Assembly (NCBI GenBank): GCA_009760855.2
Contig: WPIO01000018.1
Coordinates: 5,910,501-5,970,500 of the forward strand
Direction: 5' to 3'
DNA length: 60,000 nucleotides
From: Cristatella mucedo
Taxonomy: Eukaryota; Bryozoa; Phylactolaemata; Cristatellidae
In this document: in pieces, positions 11,233-22,612 of the stretch
Position numbering within the stretch: position 1 is the first letter of the stretch
Layout: each line of letters starts with the position of its first letter
Program-made: the position numbers and the translations under genes
The notes under the pieces: model-generated
Database searches by the model: none
The model's input: only the letters and a program-made list of their open reading frames with translations
Told to the model about the DNA's origin: nothing

Positions 11233-11955
11233 TGTAGCCGAGTTCCAGGGGTCAGAGGCTAGTTCCAGCCAAACCCCGCCATACTGCCGTTCGCCATGCC
11301 ACCGAGCTAGGGTAAGACGAGCGGCCGCCAGGGTAAACCTCTTTATAATAACCATGCGCCAACAACAGCAGGGGAACTAAACAAGTCTACAGGGAGGGCC
11401 CTATTCACAGTACACTATGGGGGCGCAAGACGACACAGCAAGCGCGAACAAACGTTTTAGTTGGTCAGTCGGCTTCCGCAGTCTTGTCGTTGTACCGACT
11501 CCGAATCCAACAGTACGAGTGTACGCCGTCCAAAACCCAGCTGGCTGAGTAACCGCTTGGCTAGTCTGAGTCGACAACTACCACAGTCAAGAGCTTCCAC
11601 CGAAAGACCCCAACACACGGGGGGGGGGTCACGAACACGCTACACGGGGAACGCGGAATATACAAGTCTTAACAACGAGCGTGCTATCAGCTATGCTCGG
11701 GCCTTGGGTACTCGTCGCCTTGCGTGCGTGGCCGCATCGCCGGAGCACGCCTGCACGAATCCAGGTGCATAACTCGGCGAGACCGGGAGCCTCCAACACC
11801 ACGACTTACTCGACCAACTTATCCTACCCAAGAGCCCCGGTGACCTCACATCACCGCACATCCGGCCATGCCGTAGATCCGACCCCGGCTTAGCCGGTGA
11901 CCCTTACTCTCATTATAGCCGCCCGGTCCAAGCCAACCAACCTAGCCTGGGTACA
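11233..11955. mobile_element. Probable solo LTR (723 bp, GC-rich)
   Basis: The block starts TGTAGCC and ends GGGTACA. These are the TG...CA ends of an LTR, with a 7-bp imperfect inverted terminus. It interrupts an old LINE A copy cleanly: LINE sequence stops at 11232 and resumes at 11956. The flanking four bases are AACC and ACCC, one mismatch apart, which would fit a 4-bp target duplication. It is much richer in GC than its surroundings and has no coding frame. A TATA-like TTTATAATAA lies at 11341. Orientation is unclear. No internal retroelement genes are attached, so recombination to a solo LTR is inferred. Confidence 0.55.
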
Positions 11956-12182
11956 ACCCTATTTGCATGCTGATCCTGTGCATGTCACCCATAACCATGC
12001 CACCCTTGTTATCATTGCGCGTGATATTACTAACTAATTTGACCGCGCTTCCTTTGCAGCAAATCTTAAGTGTCTAGAAAAAGATTGAGTTCTCTTAGTT
12101 CGCTGTGACAGCAGTATTACTATTATTTTTAATTACAAGAAGGCAACATTTTACCTCACACTACCAATTTTAACACTTACAG

Positions 12183-12623
12183 AGATGTCGTTTGAAGCGA
12201 CAAGTTGCTTGCATCAAGACCAGCGACGCATGGAGATGGAATGCAACTTGGCAACTAATCTTAATTTCTCTTCCACTGATGGGTATGAGAATTACCTTTT
12301 CCTTCGTACGTTTTTTGGCTGGTCCGGGGCTTCAGGAAAGGAGGTAAAATTATTCCAAACAACTACAGGGATTGTCTCTTGCAATTACAGTGATTTAGAA
12401 TATTTCAGAAATATCACATATTTAAAGGAGTTAATAGAGATCGCAAACTGCTCAACAAAAATAAACAATTCCACAAATTCTGGGACTGTAAGAACGACAG
12501 TATCGGCAATTATGAATTACAAACCGGAACTCTTTGGAACGCACTTTCTATGCGCTATTGTTGCACTTAATCTTACTCATGAAATATGGTTTTTTTCAAG
12601 ACCACGTCGATTCTATATTTGCC
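12183..12623 (+). CDS. Candidate host exon, N-glycosylated ectodomain, unknown protein
   Basis: I do not recognise the family. The frame is open for about 165 codons, from the LINE tail to a stop at 12629-12631, the longest frame here not owned by a transposon. A splice acceptor (AACACTTACAG, ending 12182) precedes it and a consensus donor, GTAAGT, starts at 12624. Using both gives a 441-nt exon, phase 1 at each end, typical of extracellular-domain exons. The ATG at 12185 could instead be a start. The translation holds seven N-X-S/T sequons (NFS, NYS, NIT, NCS, NNS, NST, NLT) and several cysteines, and no transmembrane helix. The phase matches the membrane exon at 37193-37392, so the two may belong to one gene. 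Confidence 0.35.
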
Positions 12624-12631
12624 GTAAGTGA

Positions 12632-13311
12632 TTCAATTATTTTCCGTGACTGCCTGTTGCGTGCAATTACTGCTGGCTTGAGATAAAGGTTTTTTAAATG
12701 TTGAAATTTTGTGGCAGCAGCAACTCTACCCTATAACTGTAATAGGTCGTTCTGATTCGACCTGAGAAGCACTAAATCTCTAATCAAACATGCTACAAGA
12801 GGTGCGATGAATGAGGACTAGGTACTCACGCGGATGCTGTATTTACTGTGATCATTCTGAAACTAAAATTTGCCTAAACATAGCGTGCAAGAACTAACTC
12901 ACTAGAACACATCTAAATCTAATGGTTAATTTGTAACCTTGCTAGTGACAGGCACTGAATCTGGCAGAGTTTGCATGAAAGCACAAGTGAATCAAAGCAG
13001 ATGGGTTACCATAGCACAGAAAAGGTTAAGTGGGACGAGATCATTTTTAGCCGAAACTCAATTATGCAATGTCATTGTAGCTAGTGACAGCAGACTTTAG
13101 GTACAAGTGCTGGAGGTATATTGAGATCTGCAGTATCTTTCGATTGAGATACCCGCTAAAGAGAATGAATTTGCCCGTACAGAGTGACAGAAAGCGATTT
13201 AAAGAAGTAAAGCTAGTTGTTGGGAAGCCAGGTCGGAGTTCATATGAGAAGTGTGGTTATTCCTCGGTTGCAACCTTTCCGAAACACACTCCTACCTATC
13301 GCACAATCCCA

Positions 13312-13316
<5 letters not shown>
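12632..13316. other. Unassigned stretch, possible intron
   Basis: No recognised repeat. The open frame 13084-13347 runs into the GA repeat and shows no domain. Confidence 0.4.

Positions 13317-13342
<26 letters not shown>
13317..13342. repeat. (AG)n microsatellite
   Basis: Thirteen AG units. Confidence 0.98.
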
Positions 13343-13918
13343 GGTGAATGAGATAGACGGTTTTGTATCAAAATCACGTTTTGTTTTGCTTTTGGTGGTT
13401 TATATTTACGTACTCCTAACCCATTTCTCTTTGCTTAGTGTCTAACTGAATACACTTGACTCATCCTGCATTCATAAAATTCAAAAGCATGTCATTCGGG
13501 CAATTAGCCATGATTACTGCAAAACCAGGGCAATCTAGCAATTATTCCTTGAAGAGTCATTCTATTCACTATTCTATAGCAAATGGTTCACTTCCTGGTG
13601 CAAACCCACTTTGGCTTTGACAAAATTCCAGATGCATACAGATTTCGGTTGTATACTTTAAACCTGCAGTCAATCCAGGGCTTGAAAAGGCATATTTTAT
13701 TAATTTCCTTTGTAAAATACAGATAAATCTGTGCGGCTCTGTTAAGGTCAGCCGTTCAGGGAGCATTCTCAATTAAGAACGCAGTGGATTTTTGAGTTTA
13801 CTACTTTAAAGACAGTGTTGAAGCTGCATTCAGACTTCAAGGGCCGATTAAAAACAACATACGTCTTAAATGTATCCGTACCAGAGCCTTTAAAGATGCT
13901 TTGATAGACAAATTTATG
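13343..13918. other. Unassigned stretch
   Basis: No gene or repeat recognised. Confidence 0.45.
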
Positions 13919-14112
13919 TGAGCCGTAATGGCTCACTAGGTAAGTTGGTGGCTTTTCACGACGTCGGCCCCGAGGTCGTGGGTTCGAATCCTGTGGTAAG
14001 CGATCCTTTATCGCCACTGCAAGCGGTGGTGATAGCCGTCAAAGCTCTTATGTCGCTATACAAAAGAGGCTGTTAAATCAGCTAGTAATTATTTAGTATT
14101 TATTTTATTTAA
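13919..14112 (+). mobile_element. tRNA-derived SINE, family S
   Basis: A good copy. The A box is TGGCTCACTAGGTAAG and the B box is GGTTCGAATCC. The body contains the hairpin CCACTGCAAGCGGTGG and GAGGCTGTTAAATCAGCTAG. The tail is a run of ATTTATTTTATTT. Confidence 0.88.
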
Positions 14113-15046
14113 ATTCGATGCTGATTCGCTCTGGGTAGAAATAAGAACTGGAAACAAGCTCTTATGACGGCCCGATATGGTAAGAGAGCATCAAAAGGAT
14201 CACTAGTTCCGACCTTCGTTTGTTAATTAGAGATCCAGAATTTCTGCTCTGATATGAATCGCAGGACTAACGCGTTTGACTGTTTAGAAATTCATGAGAC
14301 AGTCGAGAACTAAGTATTCCTGACTGCTTTTCAAGATATATTTTCAAGGCTCATGCAGTTAGCTACATTCTGTTAAGAGAAGCCGTTTGGGTTTTAGTTA
14401 ACGTTCATGTAACATCGGTTTATTCAAGGATAAGGATGGGGCGAGCAAAGTTAGTGTATGACGACTGATTGTAACCGCAGCTCCAGATGAATAGTACTTT
14501 TGCTAGTGATCAAAGTAAGAGGAGAAGTAAATGATGACCGTGTTAATCAACAAACTAGTAGGCTCAAGAAAGTTTAGCAAAATGCGCAACAAATGGCAAC
14601 AAAAAAGTCAGGGATCCGAAATCTCAATCTGCCAGTTTCTATTTGTTTCGCACCAAATAATTTGATGTAATTTATATCCGTAGAATTCTCCGCCAGAGAG
14701 TTACCTTCGGTCGCTTTCAGTCGCTCGCGCGAGCAAAGTAAAGCAGGTTACATCTGACGACAGTAAGCTACATGATGTCATCGGATGCATGCTTTCAGGG
14801 AGGCCTAAATCGAGCAAGGGCCTACCAAACGCCATGTGGAAAAACTTTCCCCATAAGTAGTAATCTTACTGTTTTGAATGGTTTAATACATTATGGCGAT
14901 CGCTAATATATTTCCCAAAGCGGGAATTGTTTTCTGTTGGATCGGATTCGCGATGGCCACCGAGGGGTGACCAATGTAGGGTCCGAGCGAGGTCGTGTTC
15001 TGGCTAGGCATTAGCCAAGGCATTATCGCTCCCTTATTCGCATCAA
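14113..15046. other. Unassigned stretch
   Basis: No gene or repeat recognised. A short GC-rich block (14715-14740) has a TCGCTCGCGCGAGC self-complementary motif. Confidence 0.45.
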
Positions 15047-15110
15047 TAGAAAGAGATTAACTTCTCTGAGGGCGCTCTATCAAGTATATTATTATTATTA
15101 TTATTATTAT
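15047..15110 (+). mobile_element. LINE A, 64-bp tail-only copy
   Basis: Only the stem-loop core (AGAAAGAGATTAACTTCTCT, then GAGGGCGCTCTATCAAGT) and an (ATT)n run remain. It abuts a Ty3/gypsy integrase relic. Confidence 0.75.
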
Positions 15111-15111
15111 C

Positions 15112-15500
15112 AATGGTCAAAGAAGTGGTGGCCGAACTGCAGGCTTTATTTTCTCGGTGGGGCATGCCAGAGACACTTTAGTCTGACGAAGTTCCGCAAT
15201 TCTATGCAATTTAGTTATCTAACTTAACGGTAAGCGGTCGAGGACGGTACGACCGGCCCGCGTTTTCCACGGGAGAACGAAGTGGGAAGAGCTATGCAAA
15301 CAGCCAAATCTATCGTGAGGTCCTGCTTTGTCAGTGCCTCTCTGTAATGATTCAGAGATTGATGCCTTGCATCTCTTCAGGCTTCAGCCTTCAGCTAAAC
15401 TGATTTTGGGATGAAAGTTTAGGACTATGCTGCTCATGCTACCTCGGCGAAAAATGGGAAAATGCGGCACGTCGAACAACAATGGCCGGCGAAAAATGCA
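15112..15500 (+). pseudogene. Ty3/gypsy integrase core relic
   Basis: The first frame reads VKEVVAELQALFSRWGMPE followed by a broken TL-SD.VPQF. This corresponds to the integrase stretch leading to the second catalytic Asp (usual motif SDNGPQF). Further on, in another frame, MQTAKSIVRS matches the conserved segment after the third catalytic residue. Several stops and shifts separate the pieces, and part of the core between them is deleted. Integrase inserts retroelement cDNA into chromosomes, and this copy is dead. No flanking LTR is visible. Confidence 0.65.
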
Positions 15501-15758
15501 GTGCAAGTCACAGAAGCAGCACTCCTAATAGAGCTAGGTTCAGCCGAGGCTAGACAAATATCGCTGACGCATGAAATATATAGGCGTTGCGAAGATTGAT
15601 CATAGCCAGGCCATATCCATTACGTAGGCATCCATTTGACAGCAGTTGAGAGTTAAAAGCCGCCTACAGCGGTCATGACACGTTCAACAGCTGCGATCAG
15701 AGAACGCAGGATGGTACCGGTGCAATGCTGGTAACTCTAAGGATCAAGGCGAGGAGGT
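15501..15758. other. Unassigned stretch, possibly the decayed end of the gypsy pol region
   Basis: The frame after the integrase relic continues into GEKWENAAR-type sequence near 15450 and then fades. Nothing else is recognised. Confidence 0.3.
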
Positions 15759-16968
15759 AATATGGAGTACCTCAGGGCTCTGTTCTAGGTCCGGTCCTTT
15801 TCACCGTTTATACTCTCCCTCTCGCTGATGTGATTGCCAAGCACAATCTAGGCTTTCACTTCTATGCGGATGACACTCAGTTGTACCTTTGCTTTGATCC
15901 CTCCCAGCCTTCGAGCACCTCAAATTCTCTCAACTCACTTGCTGCATGCATTGATGACATCCGATCATGGATGGCAGCAAATTTTCTAAAACTAAACGAT
16001 GATAAAACTAACTTACTAGTTATGGGCAAACCTAGTGTTATTCAGAAATTGGAAAGGCTGACTTTCAAAATTGGCTCTGCCAGCATATCTCCAGTTGCAT
16101 CAGCTCGAAATCTAGGTGTCATATTCCAAAGCGACCTCTCGTTAGACGACCACATCAGCTCCACAGTCAAATCAGCCTATTTTCAGCTTCATAACATTGC
16201 TAAAATTAGGGCTTGTTTAGATAAGGATACCACGTCCAAGTTGGTCCATGCATTCGTGACATCTCGTCTCGACTTCTGCAACTCACTGCTTACTGGCCTA
16301 CCAGCAGGTGCGATCAGGCGATTGCAGCTGGTGCAAAACTCGGCAGCTAGGCTTGTCTGTCGTGAGCGTCGCAGTTGCCACATTACTCCACTTCTCGCCG
16401 ACCTGCACTGGTTACCAGTCAAGCAACGGATTGACTTCAAGGTTTTGTCGCTCACTTTTAGGTCTCTTCATTCTATGGCTCCAGCCTATCTTTCAGAGAT
16501 ACTACCCCATCAGGCAAAGCATCGTACCACCCGCTTTTCGGAATCCAACAGTCTAGAAATACCTCGTACAAACCTTAAATCCTTTGGAGACCGTGCATTT
16601 AGCTCGTATGCTCCCACAGCCTGGAACTCCCTCCCGACCTGCATCAGAACATCCCCTGACCTGACCACATTTAAAAGAAACTTAAAAACATACCTATTTA
16701 GGACAGCATTTAGTGGGTCCTTGTGATTCGTCCTCGATGTGCTTATGCGTGCTGACACTGTTCATGCTGCCACTAACCACATTTGCATGCTGACCCAGTG
16801 CATGTAACCCCTAACCATTTTATTCATTTTGTTTGTTTTTCAAGCATGATTTTACTTACTATTCTATTGCGTATCACTTTGCAGCAAATGTAAAGCGCCT
16901 AGAAAGAGATTAAGTTCTCTGAGGGCGCTTTATCAAGTGCAATATTATTATTATTATTATTATAATAA
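15759..16968 (+). mobile_element. LINE A, young 5'-truncated copy
   Basis: It begins at the GVPQG motif of the RT and runs to the ATT repeat. The open frame 15761-16726 is intact over about 322 codons. It keeps [22 protein letters not shown] and the whole C-terminus to FRTAFSGSL. The 3' UTR and stem-loop (16893-16933) are complete. Without endonuclease and RT motif A it is non-functional alone. It is nearly identical in protein sequence to the full-length copy, so it is a recent insertion. Confidence 0.92.
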
Positions 16969-17184
16969 ACAGAAGGCGTCTTGAGGATTCGTTTAAGCTA
17001 GATGGCATCATTAGCTCCGAGCAAGGCAGGCTCTTGATACGCCTTATTCATCATTTTCACCCCATTTCTTAGTCTTTAACTCACATCAGTGAGAAGTGTA
17101 TGATCACTCAAAACGGTCACCTCGGTCGCTGGACTATCCGGAGATATTAGCATTAGGAAACTGCAGCTAATTTAAGCGCTTAAT

Positions 17185-17330
17185 ATGTATCCTGGCAGAG
17201 GAGCTTTAACGGCTGTCACCACCACTTGCAGAAGGCAATAAAGGAACGCCTAAACATGGACTCGAACCCATGTCTTTGGTCGTGAAGAGCTAGCACTTTA
17301 CCCCCTGGGCAGAGACCCGAGGGCAATGAG
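17185..17330 (-). mobile_element. Eroded SINE, family S
   Basis: The minus strand keeps a B-box-like GGTTCGAGTCC-type segment near 17268-17275 and the GGTGGTGACAGCCGTTAAAG body. The 5' head and the tail are badly decayed. Confidence 0.5.
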
Positions 17331-18090
17331 GAAACTTTAAATACTTGGAAAATGTGTCGTAGTGAAATAGGACTACAGGGAATTTGCCAGCAGTGCAAAG
17401 GGGTCATCTTTCCTTTTCAGGCACATTTGTTTTCACGTTTACGTTTTTTCTCCAAATTTACGCTTCCTGTGCTACATCGTTGCTGCTTCGTTCCCCAGTA
17501 TTTTTTCACGAATAAATGCTAATACACAACCCCCTAAGGAATCCGTGGCACCGTAAATGTTCCCGCCTCTCTTGACGGCTCTAACTGGCCTGACGTCCTT
17601 TGCAATAGAGTATTAAGTGGAGTAGACTTTTGCCTATGACTCATTCGGCACGTTTTCCGCAAATCGCTGGTTTGTAACCTGCCTCGATGAGCAGTCCAGG
17701 CTCTCTCACAGTCGTCTGTTGGTCGTTCGCGGGGCTCATCGGAGAGCCTTGGCATTGAGAAACTTTCAAATACTTCGAAGATTTTGTATGCGAAATAGGA
17801 CCGGGAAGAAATTACTAGCCAGAGATTGCTCATTGTACTTCTTGCGTGCATTCCTATAAGTTGGTCTCCAAGTTTACGCTGCTCATTCTCAGTTTCACCT
17901 TTTCCAAGTTACTGCATCACAAAACAAATCCAAATTCAATCCCCAAAGACATCCGTGACGCGGTAAATGTTCCAGCTGATCTCGACGGTTCGTACGGCAA
18001 CGCCCGTTCAATAGGCTAGGGTTTCGATTTAAAAGCTAAAACGCTGTCTAATTTAAGAAAGCGTCTGTATCTTGTGAGTTCTTTTTGAAA
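17331..18090 (+). repeat. Diverged tandem duplication of about 425 bp, possibly a LINE C-terminal fragment
   Basis: GAGGAAACTTTAAATACTT at 17330 recurs as GAGAAACTTTCAAATACTT at 17758. The AATCCGTGGCACCGTAAATG stretch at 17538 recurs as CATCCGTGACGCGGTAAATG at 17949. Order and spacing are kept, so this is an old tandem duplication. In the second unit a PKDIRDA-like peptide and, later, LSNLRKRLYL resemble the last codons of non-LTR RT ORFs. That identification is tentative. Confidence 0.4.
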
Positions 18091-18094
18091 GGTA

Positions 18095-18760
18095 GTTTAT
18101 CTGGTCGCATGAAGCTGTGTAAAAAATTGAAATGACCGTAGGAAAATGACTGTGAGACTGTCTGGAGTAATCAGCGCATTCGATGACTTGAGTAAAGTTA
18201 TTCATGACATATTTCGGTTGGCTACAACTTACCTATTAAATTGATGCAATTCACTCGATCACATTTTGCGACTATTTTACATGCACGTGATAATGAGTAA
18301 GGTATGATTAAAAAATTAAATGATATATCTCTACTGAGGGTTTCAACACGACAATCGATTGGTAAACACGATTTTTTTTAATTTTAGAAAACTATTAAAG
18401 TTAGACTCGAACAACCAAACCAATTTAAAAATTGATGATGGAAAAATAAAAATACTTTATTAAAAATATTTGTATTATTTTTATAAATTAGTGTGAAAAT
18501 GAAAACTTACCGAAAATTGATTGAATAAATCATAGAATATATAGTTAAATTGTTTAGGACCCACTGGAAAGATAGTCTTCCTCCAGCCGCTTTGCCTTTG
18601 TTGCACAGCTATAGCTAGTGACATTCTACGTTTAATATGCGCGTTTCAAATGCTTGAGAACTGAATTAAAAATCGCTGTAATAAGTAGCCGGCTCATCAG
18701 GCCATGCGAATTAATTTCAAAACTATGCAAGGTTGTAGTAAAAAATCGTTCTTTTGCCAT
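18095..18760. other. Unassigned AT-rich stretch
   Basis: Mostly A/T runs; no gene recognised. Confidence 0.5.
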
Positions 18761-18762
18761 CC

Positions 18763-19215
18763 TCTCGGAACTTAATCCCTTTCTGCAAACCTAGCGTGTG
18801 CTGTAAATAAAAGACGATCGAATGGTTAACAGCTGCAAACTTTATATCAACATTCATAATGTGGTTAGAAGTGACATGCACGCACAGGGTCAACAAGCAA
18901 ATAAGAGCAGTGGCAGCATGTGCAGTGCACTCATGGGCTAAGGGCAATCAGCAATAAGGGCATGAGATTAGCTAAGGACAATCCACATCGATCCATCGAA
19001 TGCTGTGATAGGTAAATGCGTCTTTAGCTTCTCTTTAAGTGAGGTCAAGTCGAGAATGTCGTTACAATAGTCGGGAGTGACTTTCAGGCTTTGTGAGTGG
19101 ACGAGCTTAAGGCTTAAGATCAAGATCTCTAAAAGTCTTAATCTTAATCTTAAGGCTTAAGATCTCTAAAGTATTTGAGGCTCGAACGAGATAGCGATAA
19201 ACAAATTGTATACAG
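18763..19215 (-). mobile_element. Old LINE A relic
   Basis: The minus strand matches the 3' UTR and the last part of the RT ORF. The ATGTGGTTAGAAGTGACATGCAC, GCAGTGGCAGCATGTGCAGTG and GAATGCTGTGATAGGT segments are in the expected order. The tail stem-loop is eroded (18763-18800). A short AGGCTTAAGATC repeat at 19110-19165 is a later local duplication. Confidence 0.65.
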
Positions 19216-19320
19216 AGAAGCTGGTGGAGACGCGCTTAGCCTGGTGAGGGAGTTGATTGGATAGGTAGGCTTCTCGTCTGCCACCTCTTTAGCTTTGCTA
19301 TAAATTACTTATATTTCATA

Positions 19321-19321
19321 C

Positions 19322-19363
<42 letters not shown>

Positions 19364-19370
19364 GTATATA
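19321..19370. repeat. (TA)n microsatellite with flanking (TG)n
   Basis: A TA run is followed by ATGTATATGTATATA and then TGTGTGTGCGTGTGTCTGTG to about 19404. Confidence 0.95.
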
Positions 19371-19789
19371 TACATGTGTGATGTGTGTGTGCGTGTGTCT
19401 GTGCCTTTGTACTTCCTCAAACGTTCGTTGTATCTTGCAGAGGACGGAGAAGTTCCATACATACTAAGGCTAGCTATGTCAGTCGTAACGTCAGAAGTTC
19501 AGAGCCCAGCAGCCGCTGGCTTGGTAAGCACTTCTATGCACCAGATCACAGGCAAGTGGTGTATTAGTGAATCCAGATTTGTTGAAAAATTATATAAACT
19601 ATAGTGATTAATTTCATCATATTATGCTGCCAACAACGCATGGTATGCTGTTTTCGTATGGGAGCGCTTCGAATAAGAAAAGGAAACCTAAAGCATCGGC
19701 GTAGCATGTAATTTTCTAATTCAGTAGATTAATTGCTAAATATTAAAAGTGTGAGTACCTGTGATTGCGTTGCATCTAAACATCGGGAT

Positions 19790-20541
19790 TGGTTAGATAA
19801 AGATACCACGTCTAAGTTGGTCCATGCATTTATGACATCCCGTCTCGACTTCTGTAACTCACTGTTTGCTGGCCTACCGATATGTGCAATCAGGCGAGTA
19901 CAGCCGGTGCAAAACTTCGCAGCTAGGCTTGTCGGTCGTGAGCGTCGCACTTGCCACATCACACCACTGCTCGCCGACCTGCACTGGCTACCAGTCAAGC
20001 AACCGATCGACTTCAAAGTTTTGTAGCTCACTTTTAGGTAACTTCATTCTTTGGCTCCAGCCTATCCCTCAGATCTACTCCCCCACCAGGCCATGCATCG
20101 TACCACCCGCTTTTCGGAATCCAACAATTTACCAATACCTCGTCCAAACCTCAAATCCTTTGGAGACAGTGCATTTAGTTCGTATGCTCCCAAAGCCTGG
20201 AACTCACTCCCGACTTGCGTCAGAGCATCCCCTGACTTGATCACATTTAAAAAGAACTTAAAGCGCGCACCTATTTAGGACAGCATTCAGTGGGTCCCTG
20301 CGATTCGTCGTTCATGTTCTCTCATGCTTATGCTGACACTGCGCATGCTGCCACTAGCCACACTTGCATGCTGACCCTGTGCATGTCGCCCCTAACCATG
20401 CTATTCATGTTGTTTGTCAAGTATGATATAACTCACCATTCAATCGCGCTCCTCTTTGCAGCAAATGTAAAGTGCCTGGGAAGATATTGAGTTCTCTGAG
20501 GGCGCTTTATCAAGTGCAATATTATTATTCTATTATTATTA
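19790..20541 (+). mobile_element. LINE A, 5'-truncated, moderately diverged copy
   Basis: It starts in the RT C-terminal region ([13 protein letters not shown]) and ends at the stem-loop and ATT repeat (20521-20541). Frameshifts split the C-terminus into two readable pieces (19733-20026 and 20051-20278). The ORF ends in RAPI rather than FRTAFSGSL because of a small indel in the last codons. Confidence 0.85.
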
Positions 20542-20654
20542 AATGAAGTAGCAGATGTGTCACCCTTTGATAGAGCAATGACCCTCTTGACTATAGTAAC
20601 CCCAATGCCTTCATTCAAAGAGGCGTAAATGAATTATGTTATTTTACGTTTCGC

Positions 20655-20850
20655 TTAGCTACCTAAAGGCAGTGATATCCAAACGAGTGAAATTCTCGCT
20701 TTTCATGATCGAGATGGTGGTTCGAATCCTGCGGTAGACTATATTTATTGCCGAGAGCAAGGACAACGGTAAAAGCCGTTAAGGCTCGTCATCCAATATA
20801 CAAATGAAGCTGTTAAATTAGCTAAGATTTTGTATTATTGCACAGCTGCT
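20655..20850 (+). mobile_element. Diverged SINE, family S
   Basis: The B box GGTTCGAATCCTGCGGTAG is intact. The A-box region is degraded. The AAGCCGTTAAGGCTC and GAAGCTGTTAAATTAGCTA body elements are recognisable. Confidence 0.65.
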
Positions 20851-21010
20851 TTTGAGCTCGTGAAATACACAATGTAAACAACTATAACAGTTCCATTTTC
20901 TACGAGCATATTGCCTATTTTATGCAGTTTTCATACTCATAATGCGTTAGAGAATTCAAGATCGATCTATCTTACTTGCTTGCTCTTCGTATGGCAATAT
21001 CTCGCTCTTC

Positions 21011-21015
<5 letters not shown>

Positions 21016-21049
<34 letters not shown>

Positions 21050-21050
21050 C
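21016..21050. repeat. (CT)n microsatellite
   Basis: A long CT run followed by TTTCTTTCTCTTTGTC. Confidence 0.95.
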
Positions 21051-21120
21051 TCTTTGTCTTTCCCTCTCTCACGCACTCACTGCATATCCGCTACAATAAG
21101 CGAGCACAAACTCAATTTTG

Positions 21121-22612
21121 TTTTTACGCAGAGGATCCACAGCTGTTTTTATGCAGAGGATCCACAGCTGTACCAGAGCTGTTATTTATTAGACTTAGGA
21201 ATACGGACTTAGGTGGAGTCTATGTGCTTCTTTTGCTCGGTCTTTTGACAGCTTTTGATACTATTGATAACCAAGTCTGTCTTGAGCACCTCTCATGTCG
21301 CCAGGGCATCACTAATAATAATAATAATAATAATATTGCACTTGATAAAGCGCCCTCAGAGAACTTAATCTCTTTCTAGGCGCTTTACATTTGCTGCAAA
21401 GTGATACGCAATAGAATAGTAAGTAAAATCATGCTTGAAAAACAAACACAATGAATAACATGGTTAGGGGTTACATGCACTGGGTCAGCATGCAAATGTG
21501 GTTAGTGGCAGCATGAACAGTGTCAGCACGCATAAGCACATCGAGGACGAATCACAAGGACCCACTAAATGCTGTCCTAAATAGGTATGTTTTTAAGTTT
21601 AACACCGCATTGCAATAGTTCAGGTCCTACCTCAATAGGTGACATCGAAGCAATGACGTGAATGAACTCTCATATATCCTAGGAGCCTCTTAAATATGGG
21701 GTTACTCAGGGCCCGGTGCTTGGTCCCGTATTTTCTGCGGTTTATACTCTCCCTCCTCCTAACGTGATGGCGAGCACAATGTACGCTTTCACTTTTAAGC
21801 AGAAGATACTCAGCTGTACTTTTGCTGTGATTCCTTCTAGCCCTCAGGCATGTTGAACTCTCTCAGCTCCCTTGCTAAAAGTCTTGATGACATCTACACA
21901 TTGAAGGCAGCAAACGCTCTTAAATTGAACGATCAGAAAGCCAACTTACTGGTTACGGGAAACTAAGTGTGATGCAGAAATTGTAACGGTCACACGCACG
22001 CACAATCAGCTCTGCCACCATATGTCCTTTTGTATCTCTTCGAAATCTAGGCGTCCTGTTCAAAGGTGACTTTTCATTAGACGACCGCATCAGCTCCACA
22101 ATCACGTAAACCTGCTTACAGCTAGATAACACTGTTAAAATTCGGGCTCTTTTAGCTAGGGATACCACTTATAAATTTGTCTATGTATTTGTGACATGCC
22201 TTCTCGACTTCTGTAATTCAATGTTTGCTGGTCTTCCGGCCTATTTAATCAGGCGCTTACAGCTAGTGCAAAACTCTGCAGCTAGGCGCGGCTGTCGTGA
22301 GCATTGCAATTGCCACATCACGCCATTTACCGCCTTCCTGCACCGGTTCCCAGTCAAGAAAAGCATCGACTTCTAAGGTTATGTTACTCATTTTTAGTTC
22401 GTTCATTCTTTCAATCAATCCTACCTATTAGATTAGTCCCCGCCAGACTAAAATCTTAGCACTCACTTTCGAAGTGCAACCTTTTATCTAGATATGGGCA
22501 TGAAATCCATTGGACACCTTAGTACCTTTTGTTCGTTTGCTTCCAGAGCCTGGATCTCACTTCAGATTTGCTTCACGACACCACCTGACGTGATCAAAAT
22601 TAAAAGAAACGA
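21121..22612 (+). mobile_element. Old LINE A relic interrupted by a younger LINE A
   Basis: The start is scrambled. A 25-bp unit with an FYAEDPQLY-like remnant of the YADD motif is duplicated in tandem (21121-21170). RT motif A follows (DSFDTID-like, near 21250). The sequence is split at 21311/21601 by a minus-strand insertion. It then continues through the GVPQG-like region (21690), the C-terminal [22 protein letters not shown] segment (about 22205) and an eroded end. There are many stops. Confidence 0.75.
21312..21600 (-). mobile_element. Young LINE A insertion nested in an old copy
   Basis: The minus strand holds the last 290 bp of LINE A (end of ORF, 3' UTR, stem-loop, ATT repeat), almost identical to 481-770. 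It lies inside the coding region of an older plus-strand copy, right after that copy's GITGT-equivalent codons. Confidence 0.88.

Larger units (their letters stand above)
8826..12133 (+). mobile_element. Old, nearly full-length LINE A relic with two later insertions
   Basis: The plus strand matches the family A ORF from its N-terminal part (about 8826) to its 3' tail (12060-12133), but frameshifts and stops are everywhere. Readable pieces include the endonuclease C-terminus and linker (9422-9796) and a fragment ending LNSDIEI (9793-10020). A CAGATGAC remnant of the YADD region lies near 10424. It is interrupted by a SINE (10453-10625) and by an LTR-like block (11233-11955). Both insertions are therefore younger than this LINE copy. 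Confidence 0.8.

Noticed and set aside
11461-11893. Open frames in the GC-rich block 11233-11955
   Set aside because: GC-rich sequence has few stops; the block has LTR-like ends and no protein similarity that I can see.
13084-13445. Open frames containing RERERERE
   Set aside because: Product of the AG microsatellite; no domain or conservation signal.
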